A DNA stretch of 64,000 nucleotides from JAGVSR01 sp033765145 (lineage in GTDB: Bacteria > Pseudomonadota > Alphaproteobacteria > Rhizobiales > Hyphomicrobiaceae), in assembly GCA_033765145.1 (NCBI GenBank), contig JANRIH010000032.1, positions 248,001-312,000 on the forward strand, read 5' to 3'. Each line of letters begins with the position of its first letter. The stretch's first letter is position 1. The position numbers and the translations under genes are program-made. Of this stretch, positions 8,249 through 17,378 are shown piece after piece. The notes beneath the pieces were generated by a model. That model saw nothing but the letters and a program-made list of their open reading frames with translations, was not told the origin of the DNA and made no database searches.

Positions 8249-9256
8249 ATGCAGCTTTTGCGCACGGTCTGTGTGGTCGGCAGCCTGTTCCTGTCTCATG
8301 CCGCCACCGCCCACGAGGTTTACGTTTCGAACGAGAAGGACAACACCGTCTCGGTGATCGAGACGACGACGCTCGAGGTCGTCCGCACGTTCAAGGTCGG
8401 CAAGCGGCCCCGCGGCATCACCTTCTCCAAGGACGCGAAGCAGTTCTTCGTCTGCGCTAGCGACGATGACGCGGTGCAGGTCTGGAACGCGGAGGGCGAC
8501 ACGCTCCTCCACAATCTCCCCTCGGGCGCCGATCCCGAGCAGTTCGCGCTCTCGAACAGCGGCGAGCGGCTCTACATCGCGAACGAGGACAATGCGATCA
8601 CGACGGTTGTCGATGTCGCCGCCCGCCAGGTCGTCGCGCAGATCGACGTCGGCGTCGAGCCCGAGGGCATGGCGATTTCGCCGGACGACCGTCTCGCGGT
8701 CGCGACGTCCGAGACGACCAACATGGCGCACGTCATCGACACCAAGACCCACGCGACCGTCGCGAATATCCTCGTCGATCAGCGTCCCCGTCACGCCGAG
8801 TTCACGCCCGATGGCGCCAAGATCTGGGTAACGTCCGAGATCGGCGGGACGGTCAGCATCATCGACGTCGCGACCCGCATGGTCGAAGCGAAGATGACGT
8901 TCGCGATCCCCGGCGTCGGACCGGATCAGATCCAGCCCGTGGGCATGAAGCTGACCCGAGACGGAAAGATCGCATTCATCGCACTCGGACCCGCGAACCG
9001 CATCGCGGTCGTGGAGACCGCGACGCGCAAGGTTCTCAAGTACATTCTGGTCGGGCAGCGGGTCTGGCACGTGGCGCTGACACCGGAAGAGGACATGCTC
9101 TTCACGACGAACGGCGTCTCGAACGACGTCACCGTCATCGATGTCGCGTCGTTGACGGCTCTGAAGTCGATCAAGGTCGGCCGCTACCCGTGGGGCGTCG
9201 CCGTTCGCGCGCCGTCTGACGGCGCGACGGTCCGCGAGCAATCCAATCTCCGGTAA
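8249..9256 (+). CDS. PQQ-dependent catabolism-associated YVTN beta-propeller protein
   Basis: 335 residues, exported (leader ends HAATAHE). Seven or so YVTN-type blades are visible by eye: VYVSNEKDNTVSVIET, LYIANEDNAITTVVD, IWVTSEIGGTVSIID and LFTTNGVSNDVTVID. This family is found beside PQQ dehydrogenase genes and may act as a periplasmic scaffold or relay element; no catalytic residues can be assigned. GGAAACGAG precedes the start. It begins the plus-strand unit divergent from the cytochrome and dehydrogenase genes. Confidence 0.87.
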   Translation: MQLLRTVCVVGSLFLSHAATAHEVYVSNEKDNTVSVIETTTLEVVRTFKVGKRPRGITFSKDAKQFFVCASDDDAVQVWNAEGDTLLHNLPSGADPEQFALSNSGERLYIANEDNAITTVVDVAARQVVAQIDVGVEPEGMAISPDDRLAVATSETTNMAHVIDTKTHATVANILVDQRPRHAEFTPDGAKIWVTSEIGGTVSIIDVATRMVEAKMTFAIPGVGPDQIQPVGMKLTRDGKIAFIALGPANRIAVVETATRKVLKYILVGQRVWHVALTPEEDMLFTTNGVSNDVTVIDVASLTALKSIKVGRYPWGVAVRAPSDGATVREQSNLR

Positions 9257-9269
9257 GGTTTGGCGTCCG

Positions 9270-9854
9270 ATGCGGTCCCGTCCCGGCGGGCTCTGGCTTG
9301 CGTTGGCTCTCGCAGTCGTCGCGTTCCCCGCATCGGGCCGGGCCGATACGCCGGCCGGGCCCGAGTTCGATCCCGCGAGCGGCTATCGGATCGCGCGCTA
9401 TCGCGCCCCGCTCCCCGAAACGGTCCCGGGCGCGACGCGAATCTTCGCGGCCGATGTGCCAGCGCTGGTGAAAGACAAGCGCGCGCGCCTCATCGACGTT
9501 ATGGCCGCCGAGGGCGCGGGCTATGACGCCAAGACCGGTCGATGGCGCCTCGCAAAAACCCACGACCACATTCCCGGATCGATCTGGCTGCCCGACGTCG
9601 GCAAGGGCGTCGTCGACGCGCGGCTCGACGCTTATTTCCAACTCAGCCTTGAGCAGGCGACGGACGGCGACAAGACGCGATCCCTCATCATCTATTGCCA
9701 GTCGGATTGCTGGATGAGCTGGAATGCGGTGAAGCGCGCCGCGTCCTACGGCTACACCTCGATCTACTGGCTGCCCGAGGGCATCGACGGCTGGCGCGAC
9801 TGGGACTGGCCGCTAGTGCCGGCAAACCCCGAACCCGTACCGCCCATTCCGTGA
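9270..9854 (+). CDS. PQQ-dependent catabolism-associated CXXCW-motif (rhodanese-like) protein
   Basis: 194 residues with a signal peptide ending near residue 25 (GRA). Rhodanese-like fold with the family hallmark YCQSDCWMSWNA (C143 and C147, then W148). The pair could form a disulfide or act as a persulfide site, and the SoxYZ-like carrier in the same locus makes a sulfur or thiol relay plausible, but this is inference. It starts 13 nt after the beta-propeller gene and is surely co-transcribed with it. Confidence 0.87.
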   Translation: MRSRPGGLWLALALAVVAFPASGRADTPAGPEFDPASGYRIARYRAPLPETVPGATRIFAADVPALVKDKRARLIDVMAAEGAGYDAKTGRWRLAKTHDHIPGSIWLPDVGKGVVDARLDAYFQLSLEQATDGDKTRSLIIYCQSDCWMSWNAVKRAASYGYTSIYWLPEGIDGWRDWDWPLVPANPEPVPPIP

Positions 9855-9957
9855 CCGCGTCCGGTCGTGCGAGCGTGCGGCAGATAGCCGATGGTAACGA
9901 GACCGCCACCGCCCTCGGTGAAGAGAGCGATGGCGGTTTCAGTGTCGGCAGTCGGGT

Positions 9958-12006
9958 TCAGCCGGCGAGCGCTTGGGGATCGGCCAGCATCAGTTCGGCC
10001 ATCAGCCCCGCAACCGTCTCCGGCGGCACCTGCTTCAGAAGTGTGCGCGCGAGGCGTGCCGCGTTCCTGTCGAACGGCGCGCGTGCGCGGGCCAGGAGTC
10101 CAATGACGAGAGCCTCGGCCCCGATCCCGGCCGCAGATGCGGCCGCCGCGACCAGGGGAGAACTCGCAGCCTGCAGGACGAGGACGGCATCCATTTCGTC
10201 GAGGATCGTGACGTCTCCCGCCGCAAGCCTCCGAGGATTGCGCGACCAGTCGATCCGCTCGGCGAGCGGGCCAAGCCTTATGCGCGAAGGCACGGTCTTC
10301 GCGTATCCGTCGTCGTCCGGCTCGGCGTAGCGCGGCAGGGACCTGGAATACCGACCTCGAGTCTCTTCGCGCAGATACATGCGCGCTGCCGGTGGGTACA
10401 TCGCGCCGGCGAGGGTTCGCTTGACCCCGTGGCTGCTAGCCGCGCGCACAGTCGCGACGACAGGCACCGCAAGCATGACTTTCCGCGTGGCAGCGAGACC
10501 TTCCTGTTTGACACCATTCTCATCGACGAGAATGAAGCTCGTCAGATGTGTCACGAGACCTTCGGCTTCGGCGATCTGAGAAGCCTCCTCCGCGCTGAGC
10601 GACGCAAGTCTGAGGCCGGTCGCATAGGCGGCGACGGCTCTCAGTTCCTCGGCATCCGCACTGACGGCCGATCCCGCATTCCACGTCGCGCGGATCTTCA
10701 TGCCCGAACGCGCCTCGATGAGTGTCGTGCTCTCATTCGACGGCTCCCGCTGCGGGAGACGCGCGGCTCTGAGCGCGCTCCGGACGGCTCCCGCGATGCC
10801 GGTTCCGCCGGGCGCGAAGATCTGCCCTCCGGAGAGTGCCGCAAGATGCCCGACATTGGCCTCGAGGCTGTCGGCGCCGATGAGCACGACCGTGAAGCGC
10901 CGGCCGGATTTGGCAAGCGCCTGCACGTCGAGCGCATGGCTAAGACCGTCTGTGACGAGGATGACGTCTGCCGACGGTGTCGACGCGATGACGGCTTCGA
11001 GTGCGCGCCCGATCTCGGTCCCGCCTGCGGGGCCGGAGAGTTCGCCGAGGAGGTGGTTCCAGTCCGTCGGGCCGGCAGCACCGACCTCGCGCACGTCGTC
11101 GTCGAACTCGAAGAGGTGCAGCCGGTCACCCGCCGCGAGATCCTCGGCGACGGAGCGAAGTCCCTGGACGGCCGCCGCATGCTTGGAGGAGTGGGCATCC
11201 ATGCCGCAATGCCCGCTCATCGAGCCCGAGTGGTCGACGAGAACCGCGGCGGAGAGAGTTCGTTTCGACGCGGGTGCCGGCGCGATCGAGAGCGCGACCG
11301 TGGCACCCTCGCGCGTCTGGCCGATGAGCGTGCGTCCCGCCCACCCTTCGACCTCGACGATGAGCGGCGCGCCGAGCGAAATCTGCCCGTGACCCTGTTC
11401 GAGCGTTCCACCGAGTAGTTTCGGCGTGCCATTCTCCGCGCGCACGGTGACATCGGCCGTGGCCTCGGGACCGTCGGCCAGGAGGTCGTCGCTGTCGGGG
11501 AGGCCAGACGAGCCGTAGACCTGTCCGACGGTCAGAGGAATGTTGAGAAGCGTCCGCCCGTCGATCTGTGCGAGCGCCATGGCGAACCGGAATGTGACGC
11601 TGATCTCCTGGCCGGGCGCGATGTGCCCGACCGAGAGCATGTGAATACCCTTCAACAGCTCCTCGTAGAGAACAGCCGTCTTGCCGGTATCGAGCGCATC
11701 CTCGTACGCCTGCCGTGCCATGGCCTTGGCCTGCGTGACGGCCTTCAGCACGCGGTCCCCGATGCGCGCTTCGAGGTCGTAGAGCACGGCATGGATCGGG
11801 ACCGGGAACGTCAGCGTGGCTTCGATGCTGTGGGCTTCGATGTTGTGGAACGTGCGGACGGCTGTGACGGCCGCGAGACCGCCAATGATGGAAATGTCGT
11901 AGGAGGTCGAGACGAGGGGAATGGGAACGGCGGCGCGAAGGGCCGTGGCTTTGGAAACGGCTTGGCTAACGGGGCTTCTTTCTTGGCGGCTTTCGGCGTG
12001 CGGCAT
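9958..12006 (-). CDS. VIT domain and von Willebrand factor A domain protein
   Basis: 682 residues from the ATG at 12006, preceded by AGGGAG. An N-terminal VIT (inter-alpha-trypsin) domain spans roughly residues 25-170, with the typical FPVPIHAVLYDLEARIGDR and QAYEDALDTGKTAVL blocks. A VWA domain follows with the MIDAS motif DHSGS (D258), a downstream GGTEIG and LVTDG. The C-terminal 250 residues are conserved but unassigned. No signal peptide is evident, so it may be cytoplasmic. It overlaps the MerR-like gene by 41 nt, implying translational coupling and control by that regulator. Function unknown. Confidence 0.88.
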   Translation of the reverse strand: MPHAESRQERSPVSQAVSKATALRAAVPIPLVSTSYDISIIGGLAAVTAVRTFHNIEAHSIEATLTFPVPIHAVLYDLEARIGDRVLKAVTQAKAMARQAYEDALDTGKTAVLYEELLKGIHMLSVGHIAPGQEISVTFRFAMALAQIDGRTLLNIPLTVGQVYGSSGLPDSDDLLADGPEATADVTVRAENGTPKLLGGTLEQGHGQISLGAPLIVEVEGWAGRTLIGQTREGATVALSIAPAPASKRTLSAAVLVDHSGSMSGHCGMDAHSSKHAAAVQGLRSVAEDLAAGDRLHLFEFDDDVREVGAAGPTDWNHLLGELSGPAGGTEIGRALEAVIASTPSADVILVTDGLSHALDVQALAKSGRRFTVVLIGADSLEANVGHLAALSGGQIFAPGGTGIAGAVRSALRAARLPQREPSNESTTLIEARSGMKIRATWNAGSAVSADAEELRAVAAYATGLRLASLSAEEASQIAEAEGLVTHLTSFILVDENGVKQEGLAATRKVMLAVPVVATVRAASSHGVKRTLAGAMYPPAARMYLREETRGRYSRSLPRYAEPDDDGYAKTVPSRIRLGPLAERIDWSRNPRRLAAGDVTILDEMDAVLVLQAASSPLVAAAASAAGIGAEALVIGLLARARAPFDRNAARLARTLLKQVPPETVAGLMAELMLADPQALAG

Positions 12007-12349
12007 CGGAAGGCTCCCTGAACACAGTATGGAGGGCGCGTGAAATCCGATCGAGAAGGACTTCGATATCCTGCCTCTGCCCGACGGCGTCGGGATCGAC
12101 ATGGAGCGCGATGCCCGGCGCGATCGGAAAAGGTGCCGACATTCCACCGTGGATCAGGACCCTGATGGCCTGGGGCGGAAAGCCCTGTTGCCTCAGGCTG
12201 GCGTAGCGACGGATCGCTGCGACATGCTCCTCACCATAGTCTGCGGTGGCACGTCCCCCGGACGGCGGGGGCACGAAGCCTTCAGCGATCATGTACCGGA
12301 TCTGCCGCTCGGGCTCGCCGGTGAGCGTCGATAGCTCGCGTAGCTTCAT
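11966..12349 (-). CDS. MerR-like helix-turn-helix regulator, partner of the VIT-VWA gene
   Basis: 127 residues from the ATG at 12349, with AGGCG just upstream. The N-terminus, MKLRELSTLTGEPERQIRYM, is a MerR winged helix-turn-helix followed by FVPPPSGGRATADYGEEH. Only about 55 residues follow, without conserved Cys pairs, so metal sensing is not evident. The C-terminus is basic (KPPRKKPR) and overlaps the start of the VIT-VWA gene by 41 nt. A perfect inverted repeat lies 11 nt before its start codon, suggesting autoregulation of this two-gene unit. Confidence 0.8.
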   Translation of the reverse strand: MKLRELSTLTGEPERQIRYMIAEGFVPPPSGGRATADYGEEHVAAIRRYASLRQQGFPPQAIRVLIHGGMSAPFPIAPGIALHVDPDAVGQRQDIEVLLDRISRALHTVFREPSDAARRKPPRKKPR

Positions 12350-12359
12350 GATCGGCGCC

Positions 12360-12382
12360 TTTCGACAAATACTTTGTCGAAA
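12360..12382. promoter_or_regulatory. Perfect inverted repeat, putative operator of the MerR/VIT-VWA operon
   Basis: Arms TTTCGACAAA (12360-12369) and TTTGTCGAAA (12373-12382) separated by TAC. It lies immediately upstream of the ribosome binding site of the MerR-like gene, so a bound dimer could block or reshape the promoter. It is AT-rich against a high-GC background. Confidence 0.6.
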
Positions 12383-12577
12383 GAAAGTGGCGGAACTGCG
12401 AGTGCGCCGATGACGAACTTTGGGCAAACGGAGGAATGCGCGGCTGGCAGCAGCCCGAGAGGACTGCTACGCACGAAGCATGTTCGTGCGTCGTCGGAAA
12501 ATGGTCGGTCTGAAGAAGTTTTCAAGGGCAGCAGCCTGATCGGACCAGTGTGACCGCCCGCTGGGAGCGGAACCCCG

Positions 12578-13645
12578 TCAGCGCGCCACAGCGGTTCCTG
12601 CCGGCGTCGTCTCGGGTGCGGGACCGAACTCGGGCAGCTCGCGGCTGTTGATGTAGGCGCGTGCCGGGCATTCGATCAGGCGATAGCTGACCCAAGCGAC
12701 CACGAGCGCCGCCGGCATCGCGAAGAGCGCGAAGACGGCCGGGTCCTTGCCGAGCGGCGTGAACCGATTGAAGTACCAGAAGACCGGCATGTGCAGGAGG
12801 TACAACGAGTAGGAGATCGATCCGAGCAGGCTGAACGGCGTGCTGCCGAGAACCTTTGCGGCCAGCGGCGAGCGGATTGTCGCCAGGAGCAGAAGGGCCA
12901 CCATGCCGAGGTAGAGCGGGCTGCCCCACATCGCCTGGGCTGTCTGCCGCAATGTCACGCCGTCGGCGAGGGGCGTTGGAACGAGGTGCCCGATGGCGGG
13001 ATAGAAGAGCGGGAGTGCTGCGAAGCTCGCAACGAAGACCAAATTCCATCGGCGGCTCGCGGAATGGGCAAAGCAGGCGAGGATGAGGCCGGCCGCGAAG
13101 TAGTGCACGACCATCGTGAGCGCCTTGATGGACGTGTCGGGCGTGTTGAACGTATGCACGTAGAGCCCGAACGCAACGAGGCCGCACAAGAGGAAGAGTG
13201 CGCCGCCTGGGACGCGATGACGGAGCCACCAGATCACGGGAAACAACAGATAGAAGTGGATCTCGACCGGGATCGTCCAGAGGACGCTGGTGCCGTGGAT
13301 CGGTATGAGATGCAGGAGCGCCGCGTCGAGTTTCAATGGATAGATCCAATAGTGCCAATGCACGGCGACGAGTGTCACCGCGAGGCTCGACAGGACCAGC
13401 AGATAGTAGAGCGGAAGGACACGTGCGGTGCGGCGCTGAAAGAAACGCGCCACGTTATCGATCGTCGGCGGCGCCGAGAAGTAGAGATGCCCCATCAGAT
13501 AGCCGGAGAGCGCGAAGAAGATCATCACCCCGATCTGGGCGGCGCCACTGCCGAGCACCTTGACGCCAGCGAGTTCCGCAAAATGCGAAACGACAACCAG
13601 AAGCGCCGCGAGGCCCCGAAGGCCATCGAGTGATTTGACGCGCAT
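12578..13645 (-). CDS. Acyltransferase family 3 integral membrane protein
   Basis: 355 residues, about ten membrane helices. Begins MRVKSLDGLRGLAALLVV, the classic acyltransferase-3 opening, with the catalytic-type His in VSHF and the RRTARVLPLYY motif in the first loop. Such enzymes O-acylate polysaccharides, lipids or glycans at the inner membrane; no glycan cluster is adjacent, so the acceptor is unknown. The ATG at 13645 is chosen because the family starts here. It appears monocistronic, with about 250 bp on each side. Confidence 0.87.
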   Translation of the reverse strand: MRVKSLDGLRGLAALLVVVSHFAELAGVKVLGSGAAQIGVMIFFALSGYLMGHLYFSAPPTIDNVARFFQRRTARVLPLYYLLVLSSLAVTLVAVHWHYWIYPLKLDAALLHLIPIHGTSVLWTIPVEIHFYLLFPVIWWLRHRVPGGALFLLCGLVAFGLYVHTFNTPDTSIKALTMVVHYFAAGLILACFAHSASRRWNLVFVASFAALPLFYPAIGHLVPTPLADGVTLRQTAQAMWGSPLYLGMVALLLLATIRSPLAAKVLGSTPFSLLGSISYSLYLLHMPVFWYFNRFTPLGKDPAVFALFAMPAALVVAWVSYRLIECPARAYINSRELPEFGPAPETTPAGTAVAR

Positions 13646-13902
13646 GTGCGACCGGCCGTCCGCGATGGGGTCTGTTCTGAGCCGGCATGGTGACTGATTC
13701 GCGGGCTGTGCTGCCGCCACAGATTTGCAAATTTCACATCTTGATTTTGTCGCGAATCATCCGTGCGGCGCGCCGCAAGCTGCTGCCGCGCACCTTGACC
13801 CTCTCCCGGCAGCAGGGCGTGGAGGGCGGCCTCTTGTGAACGCCGCCCCGCGCGGCGATGGCGCGGCTTGTCGCCCGGCGCGCGCTAAGGTCTGATGCCC
13901 AG

Positions 13903-15480
13903 ATGATGGAACAGAGTGAAGACCGATCCGACGGCGGCGAGGCGGCACAGGAGCCGATCGTGGCGCTTTTGACCGATCCCCGCACGCACGGGCTCGAGCG
14001 GGGCCGCGTCGACCATATCGTCACCCACGGCGCGCATGTGTTCCTAGCTGGCGACGACGCCTACAAGATGAAGCGGGCAATCACGCTGCCGTACATGGAC
14101 TTTTCGACGCTCGCCCGCCGCAAGAGCGTCATCGCGCGCGAGTTCGCGATCAATCTTCCGAACGCACCCGACGTCTATCTCGGTGTCATCCCAGTCACGC
14201 GACAATCGGACGGCACCCTGGCGCTCGGTGGCGGCGGCGTGGCTGTCGAATGGCTCCTTCACATGCGTCGCTTCGATGACGCCGACATTCTCGCCAGCAT
14301 GGCGCGGAATGCCCCTCTCGCCGACACGCTCGCGACCGCGACCGCCGATGCGGTCTACGACGCTCACGCCAACGCCCCGGTCGTGACGCGCGACGACGGC
14401 GGCGCGATGATCGCCGAACTGGTTGCGGACCTCGCGGCGAACCTCGGAAAGAGCGCCGCACTCCTCGGCAAGGACGACATCGTGCGCTGGGCAAACGCGT
14501 TCGACGAAGGTGCCGAACGCATCGCTCCGTTGCTCGACCGTCGCGGCCGGACCGGTTGTCTGCGGCGCTGCCACGGTGACCTTCACGCCGGCAACATCGC
14601 GATCGTCGGCGGCAAGCCGATCCTCTTCGATGCCCTCGAGTTCGACGAACGGCTGGCGACGACGGACATCCTTTACGATCTGGCCTTCCTACTCATGGAC
14701 CTCTGTCGCCTTGGCCAGCGCCGCGCGGCCAATATCGTCCTCAATCGTTACCTCTGGCGCGACGGGCAACTCGACACGCTCGACGGCCTCCGCGCCATGC
14801 CGCTGTTTCTGGGACTGCGCGCCGCGGTCCGCGCCCTCGTCTCGGCCGACCGCGCCGCGAGCACGAAGGATGACGCCGCATCGGCCAACGACGCGCGCGA
14901 CTATCTCGCGCGCGCGATGGCGCATCTACTCGTACCCCCGCCCACGCTGATCGCCGTCGGCGGTTTGTCGGGATCGGGAAAGTCGCGCCTCGCCGCCGAC
15001 CTCGCCCCCCGCATTGGCGCCGCACCCGGCGCGGTCCACCTGCGCAGCGATCTCGAGCGGAAATCACTCTTCGGCAGAGAGGATATCGAACGCCTCCCAG
15101 CCGCGGCTTACGACTACGAGGTCACACGGTCAGTCTATGATATCCTGCTCGCAAAGGCCGATCGCGCGCTCGAAGCCGGCGCGACCGTTCTTGTCGATGC
15201 CGTCAACGCTGATGAGGCCGAGCGCGATGCGGTCGAGGCCGTTGCGGCGCGCCGTGGCGCCACGTTCCAGGGCTTCTGGCTCGATGTCCCGACTGACGTT
15301 CGCGCAGCGCGCGTATCGCGCCGGACGGGGGACGCGTCTGACGCGACGGTCGATGTCGCGATCCAGCAGGACGCACTGCAGATCGGTTGCGTCGCATGGC
15401 GGCGCATCGATGCGTCGGGCAAACCCGCGGAAACGCTCGGCGCCGTTTTGCACTTGCTCGGTGCCGCTGTCGGGCCCTGA
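13903..15480 (+). CDS. Fused aminoglycoside phosphotransferase-like kinase / P-loop ATPase
   Basis: 525 residues from the ATG at 13903 (another ATG at 13858 is possible). The N-terminal part (to about 340) is an APH-like fold: KMKRAITLPYMDFSTL, the catalytic loop CHGDLHAGNI, and the Mg-binding LFDALEFD. The C-terminal part starts with a Walker A, GGLSGSGKS, and resembles small AAA_33/zeta-type kinases, with LRSDLERKSLFG and LVDAVN. The same two-domain architecture is widespread in proteobacteria; its substrate is unknown and resistance should not be assumed. Confidence 0.82.
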   Translation: MMEQSEDRSDGGEAAQEPIVALLTDPRTHGLERGRVDHIVTHGAHVFLAGDDAYKMKRAITLPYMDFSTLARRKSVIAREFAINLPNAPDVYLGVIPVTRQSDGTLALGGGGVAVEWLLHMRRFDDADILASMARNAPLADTLATATADAVYDAHANAPVVTRDDGGAMIAELVADLAANLGKSAALLGKDDIVRWANAFDEGAERIAPLLDRRGRTGCLRRCHGDLHAGNIAIVGGKPILFDALEFDERLATTDILYDLAFLLMDLCRLGQRRAANIVLNRYLWRDGQLDTLDGLRAMPLFLGLRAAVRALVSADRAASTKDDAASANDARDYLARAMAHLLVPPPTLIAVGGLSGSGKSRLAADLAPRIGAAPGAVHLRSDLERKSLFGREDIERLPAAAYDYEVTRSVYDILLAKADRALEAGATVLVDAVNADEAERDAVEAVAARRGATFQGFWLDVPTDVRAARVSRRTGDASDATVDVAIQQDALQIGCVAWRRIDASGKPAETLGAVLHLLGAAVGP

Positions 15481-15587
15481 CGCAATGTACCGCGTGAACC
15501 CTGCCGAACAACAAGCGACGCACGCCTGCAACCATGCCGCCGGTTGCGCGTTGATCATCTGTTCGCAACCGTCAGGAGAAGATCAAG

Positions 15588-15875
15588 ATGATCAATAAGA
15601 GCCCACTGATCGGCGCAGCGGCATTGCTGATCGCGAGCGCGACCACCGTGTATGCAGCGGAGGACGACAAGAAGGCGGGCGAGCATCCGCCGACCTCCGT
15701 CATGGATGACGCGACGCCGACGATGGAAGACCCATCGAAGGCCAAGGACGCGGAAGCCGCGTCGAAGACCTTGACCAAGGAAAAGCAGGCATCCGAGCAT
15801 CCGCCGACCAAGGCGATGGACGATGCCGTCCCGACGATGAAGTCGACGGAGAAGCCCAAAAGCGCGACCAAGTAA
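15588..15875 (+). CDS. Small exported protein with a duplicated EHPPT-MDDA-PTM motif
   Basis: 95 residues, not recognised as a named family. AGGAG precedes the ATG by 9 nt. A signal peptide (residues 1 to about 23, ending VYA) is followed by a highly charged, probably unstructured Lys/Glu/Asp/Ala-rich chain. The segment EHPPTSVMDDATPTM recurs as EHPPTKAMDDAVPTM about 40 residues later. No Cys. Likely a free periplasmic or envelope protein. It is convergent with trmFO. Confidence 0.75.
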   Translation: MINKSPLIGAAALLIASATTVYAAEDDKKAGEHPPTSVMDDATPTMEDPSKAKDAEAASKTLTKEKQASEHPPTKAMDDAVPTMKSTEKPKSATK

Positions 15876-15947
15876 TCGGCCGTCGATCACGTCTCCAAAT
15901 GGTCCGCGCGGCGACGAGGAACAAAGTCCTTGCGCCGCGCACGATTC

Positions 15948-17378
15948 TCATTCCGCAGCGGCACCTGTGATAGCCTGATCCGCGTCAAGCCACTCCGCGA
16001 GATGTTCGAGCGCGCGACGGGACTGGAGCTTCTTCTTCGCGAGCCCGCGATCGGGACCCTTGAGCCGCTTCCCCGTCGAGTCGCGTTCCGGCACATCCTC
16101 GATCGGTGGAATGAGACCGTAATTGATATTCATCGGCTGGAAGCTCTTGGGCGCGTGCTCCACGCCATCGACGACGATGTGCCCGCCCGTGATGTGAGTG
16201 AGGAGCGCACCGAGCGCGGTGGTGGGAGGCGGAGGCGCAGCGGAGAGATCGAGCCGTTCGCGCGCGGCGAAGCGCCCGGCGAGTAGCCCGATCGCGGCAC
16301 TTTCGACATAGCCTTCGACGCCGGTGATCTGCCCTGCGAACCTGAGACGCGGCATCGCCCTCATGCGGAGCGAGGAATCGAGCAGCTTCGGCGAATTGAG
16401 GTAGGTGTTGCGATGCAGGCCGCCGAGGCGTGCGAACTCCGCGTGCCCGAGTCCCGGGATCATCCTGAGAACGCGCACCTGTTCGGCATGCTTCATCTTG
16501 GTCTGGAACCCGACCATGTTCCAGAGCGTGCCGAGCGCATTGTCCTGGCGTAACTGCACGACGGCGTGGGGCCAGCGCCCGGTCCGCGGATCGTCGAGGC
16601 CCACGGGCTTCATCGGTCCAAATCGCAGCGTCTCGCGACCCCGTTCGGCCATCACCTCGATGGGAAGGCAACCGTCGAAATAGGGCGTCGAAGCTTCCCA
16701 GTCCTTGAACGTCGTCTTCTCCGCCGCGAGAAGCGCATCGATGAACGCTTCGTACTCGTCCCGGTTCATCGGGCAGTTGAGATAGTCCGCCCCCGTGCCC
16801 GCGGGGCCGGTCTTGCCGTAGCGCGAAGCGCGCCACACGATATCGAGATCGACGCTGTCGTAGTGCACGACCGGCGCGATGGCGTCGAAGAACGCGAGTT
16901 CTTCTTCCCCCGTGATCTCCGCGATGGAGCGGCTGAGCGCTGGCGAGGTCAAGGGCCCTGTCGCGACGATCACGCTGTCCCAGGACGGGGGCGGCAGACC
17001 ATCCACTTCCTCGCGCCGGATCTCGACATGGGGATGGGCTTCGAGCGCGCGCGTCACCTCGGCCGAGAAGCGATCCCGGTCGACGGCGAGCGCCCCGCCC
17101 GCGGGCAGTTTGCACATGTCCCCCGCCCGCATGACGAGCGAGCCCGCGCGCCGCATCTCTTCGTGCAGGAGCCCGACGGCGTTCGTTTCCCACTCGTCCG
17201 ACCGGAACGAATTCGAGCAGACGAGTTCCGCGAGCCCGCTCGTCCGGTGCGCTTCGGTTCCGCGGATCGGGCGCATCTCGTGCAGAACGACCGGTATGCC
17301 GCGCTCCGCGATCTGCCACGCCGCCTCGCTTCCCGCGAGCCCGCCGCCGATCACGTGGATGCTTTGAATTTCTGTCAT
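15948..17378 (-). CDS. trmFO: Methylenetetrahydrofolate-tRNA-(uracil-5-)-methyltransferase TrmFO
   Basis: 476 residues from the ATG at 17378 (the frame continues to 17513 without family similarity). N-terminal FAD-binding GGGLAGSEAAWQ, then the TrmFO/GidA signatures LVCSNSFRSD, LPAGGALAVDRDRF, the conserved YLNCPMNRDEY with its Cys, and GLHRNTYLNSP. It makes ribothymidine at position 54 of tRNAs, taking the methyl carbon from methylene-THF and reducing power from FADH2. It replaces TrmA in many alphaproteobacteria and firmicutes. Confidence 0.95.
   Translation of the reverse strand: MTEIQSIHVIGGGLAGSEAAWQIAERGIPVVLHEMRPIRGTEAHRTSGLAELVCSNSFRSDEWETNAVGLLHEEMRRAGSLVMRAGDMCKLPAGGALAVDRDRFSAEVTRALEAHPHVEIRREEVDGLPPPSWDSVIVATGPLTSPALSRSIAEITGEEELAFFDAIAPVVHYDSVDLDIVWRASRYGKTGPAGTGADYLNCPMNRDEYEAFIDALLAAEKTTFKDWEASTPYFDGCLPIEVMAERGRETLRFGPMKPVGLDDPRTGRWPHAVVQLRQDNALGTLWNMVGFQTKMKHAEQVRVLRMIPGLGHAEFARLGGLHRNTYLNSPKLLDSSLRMRAMPRLRFAGQITGVEGYVESAAIGLLAGRFAARERLDLSAAPPPPTTALGALLTHITGGHIVVDGVEHAPKSFQPMNINYGLIPPIEDVPERDSTGKRLKGPDRGLAKKKLQSRRALEHLAEWLDADQAITGAAAE

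Noticed and set aside
9855..9957. Hairpin between the CxxxCW gene and the VIT-VWA gene as a bidirectional terminator
   Set aside because: Stem is only 7 bp with a loop over 20 nt and has no clear U-run.
13903..15480. Aminoglycoside resistance gene
   Set aside because: APH-like fold fused to a P-loop domain is a widespread chromosomal family without proven drug resistance.
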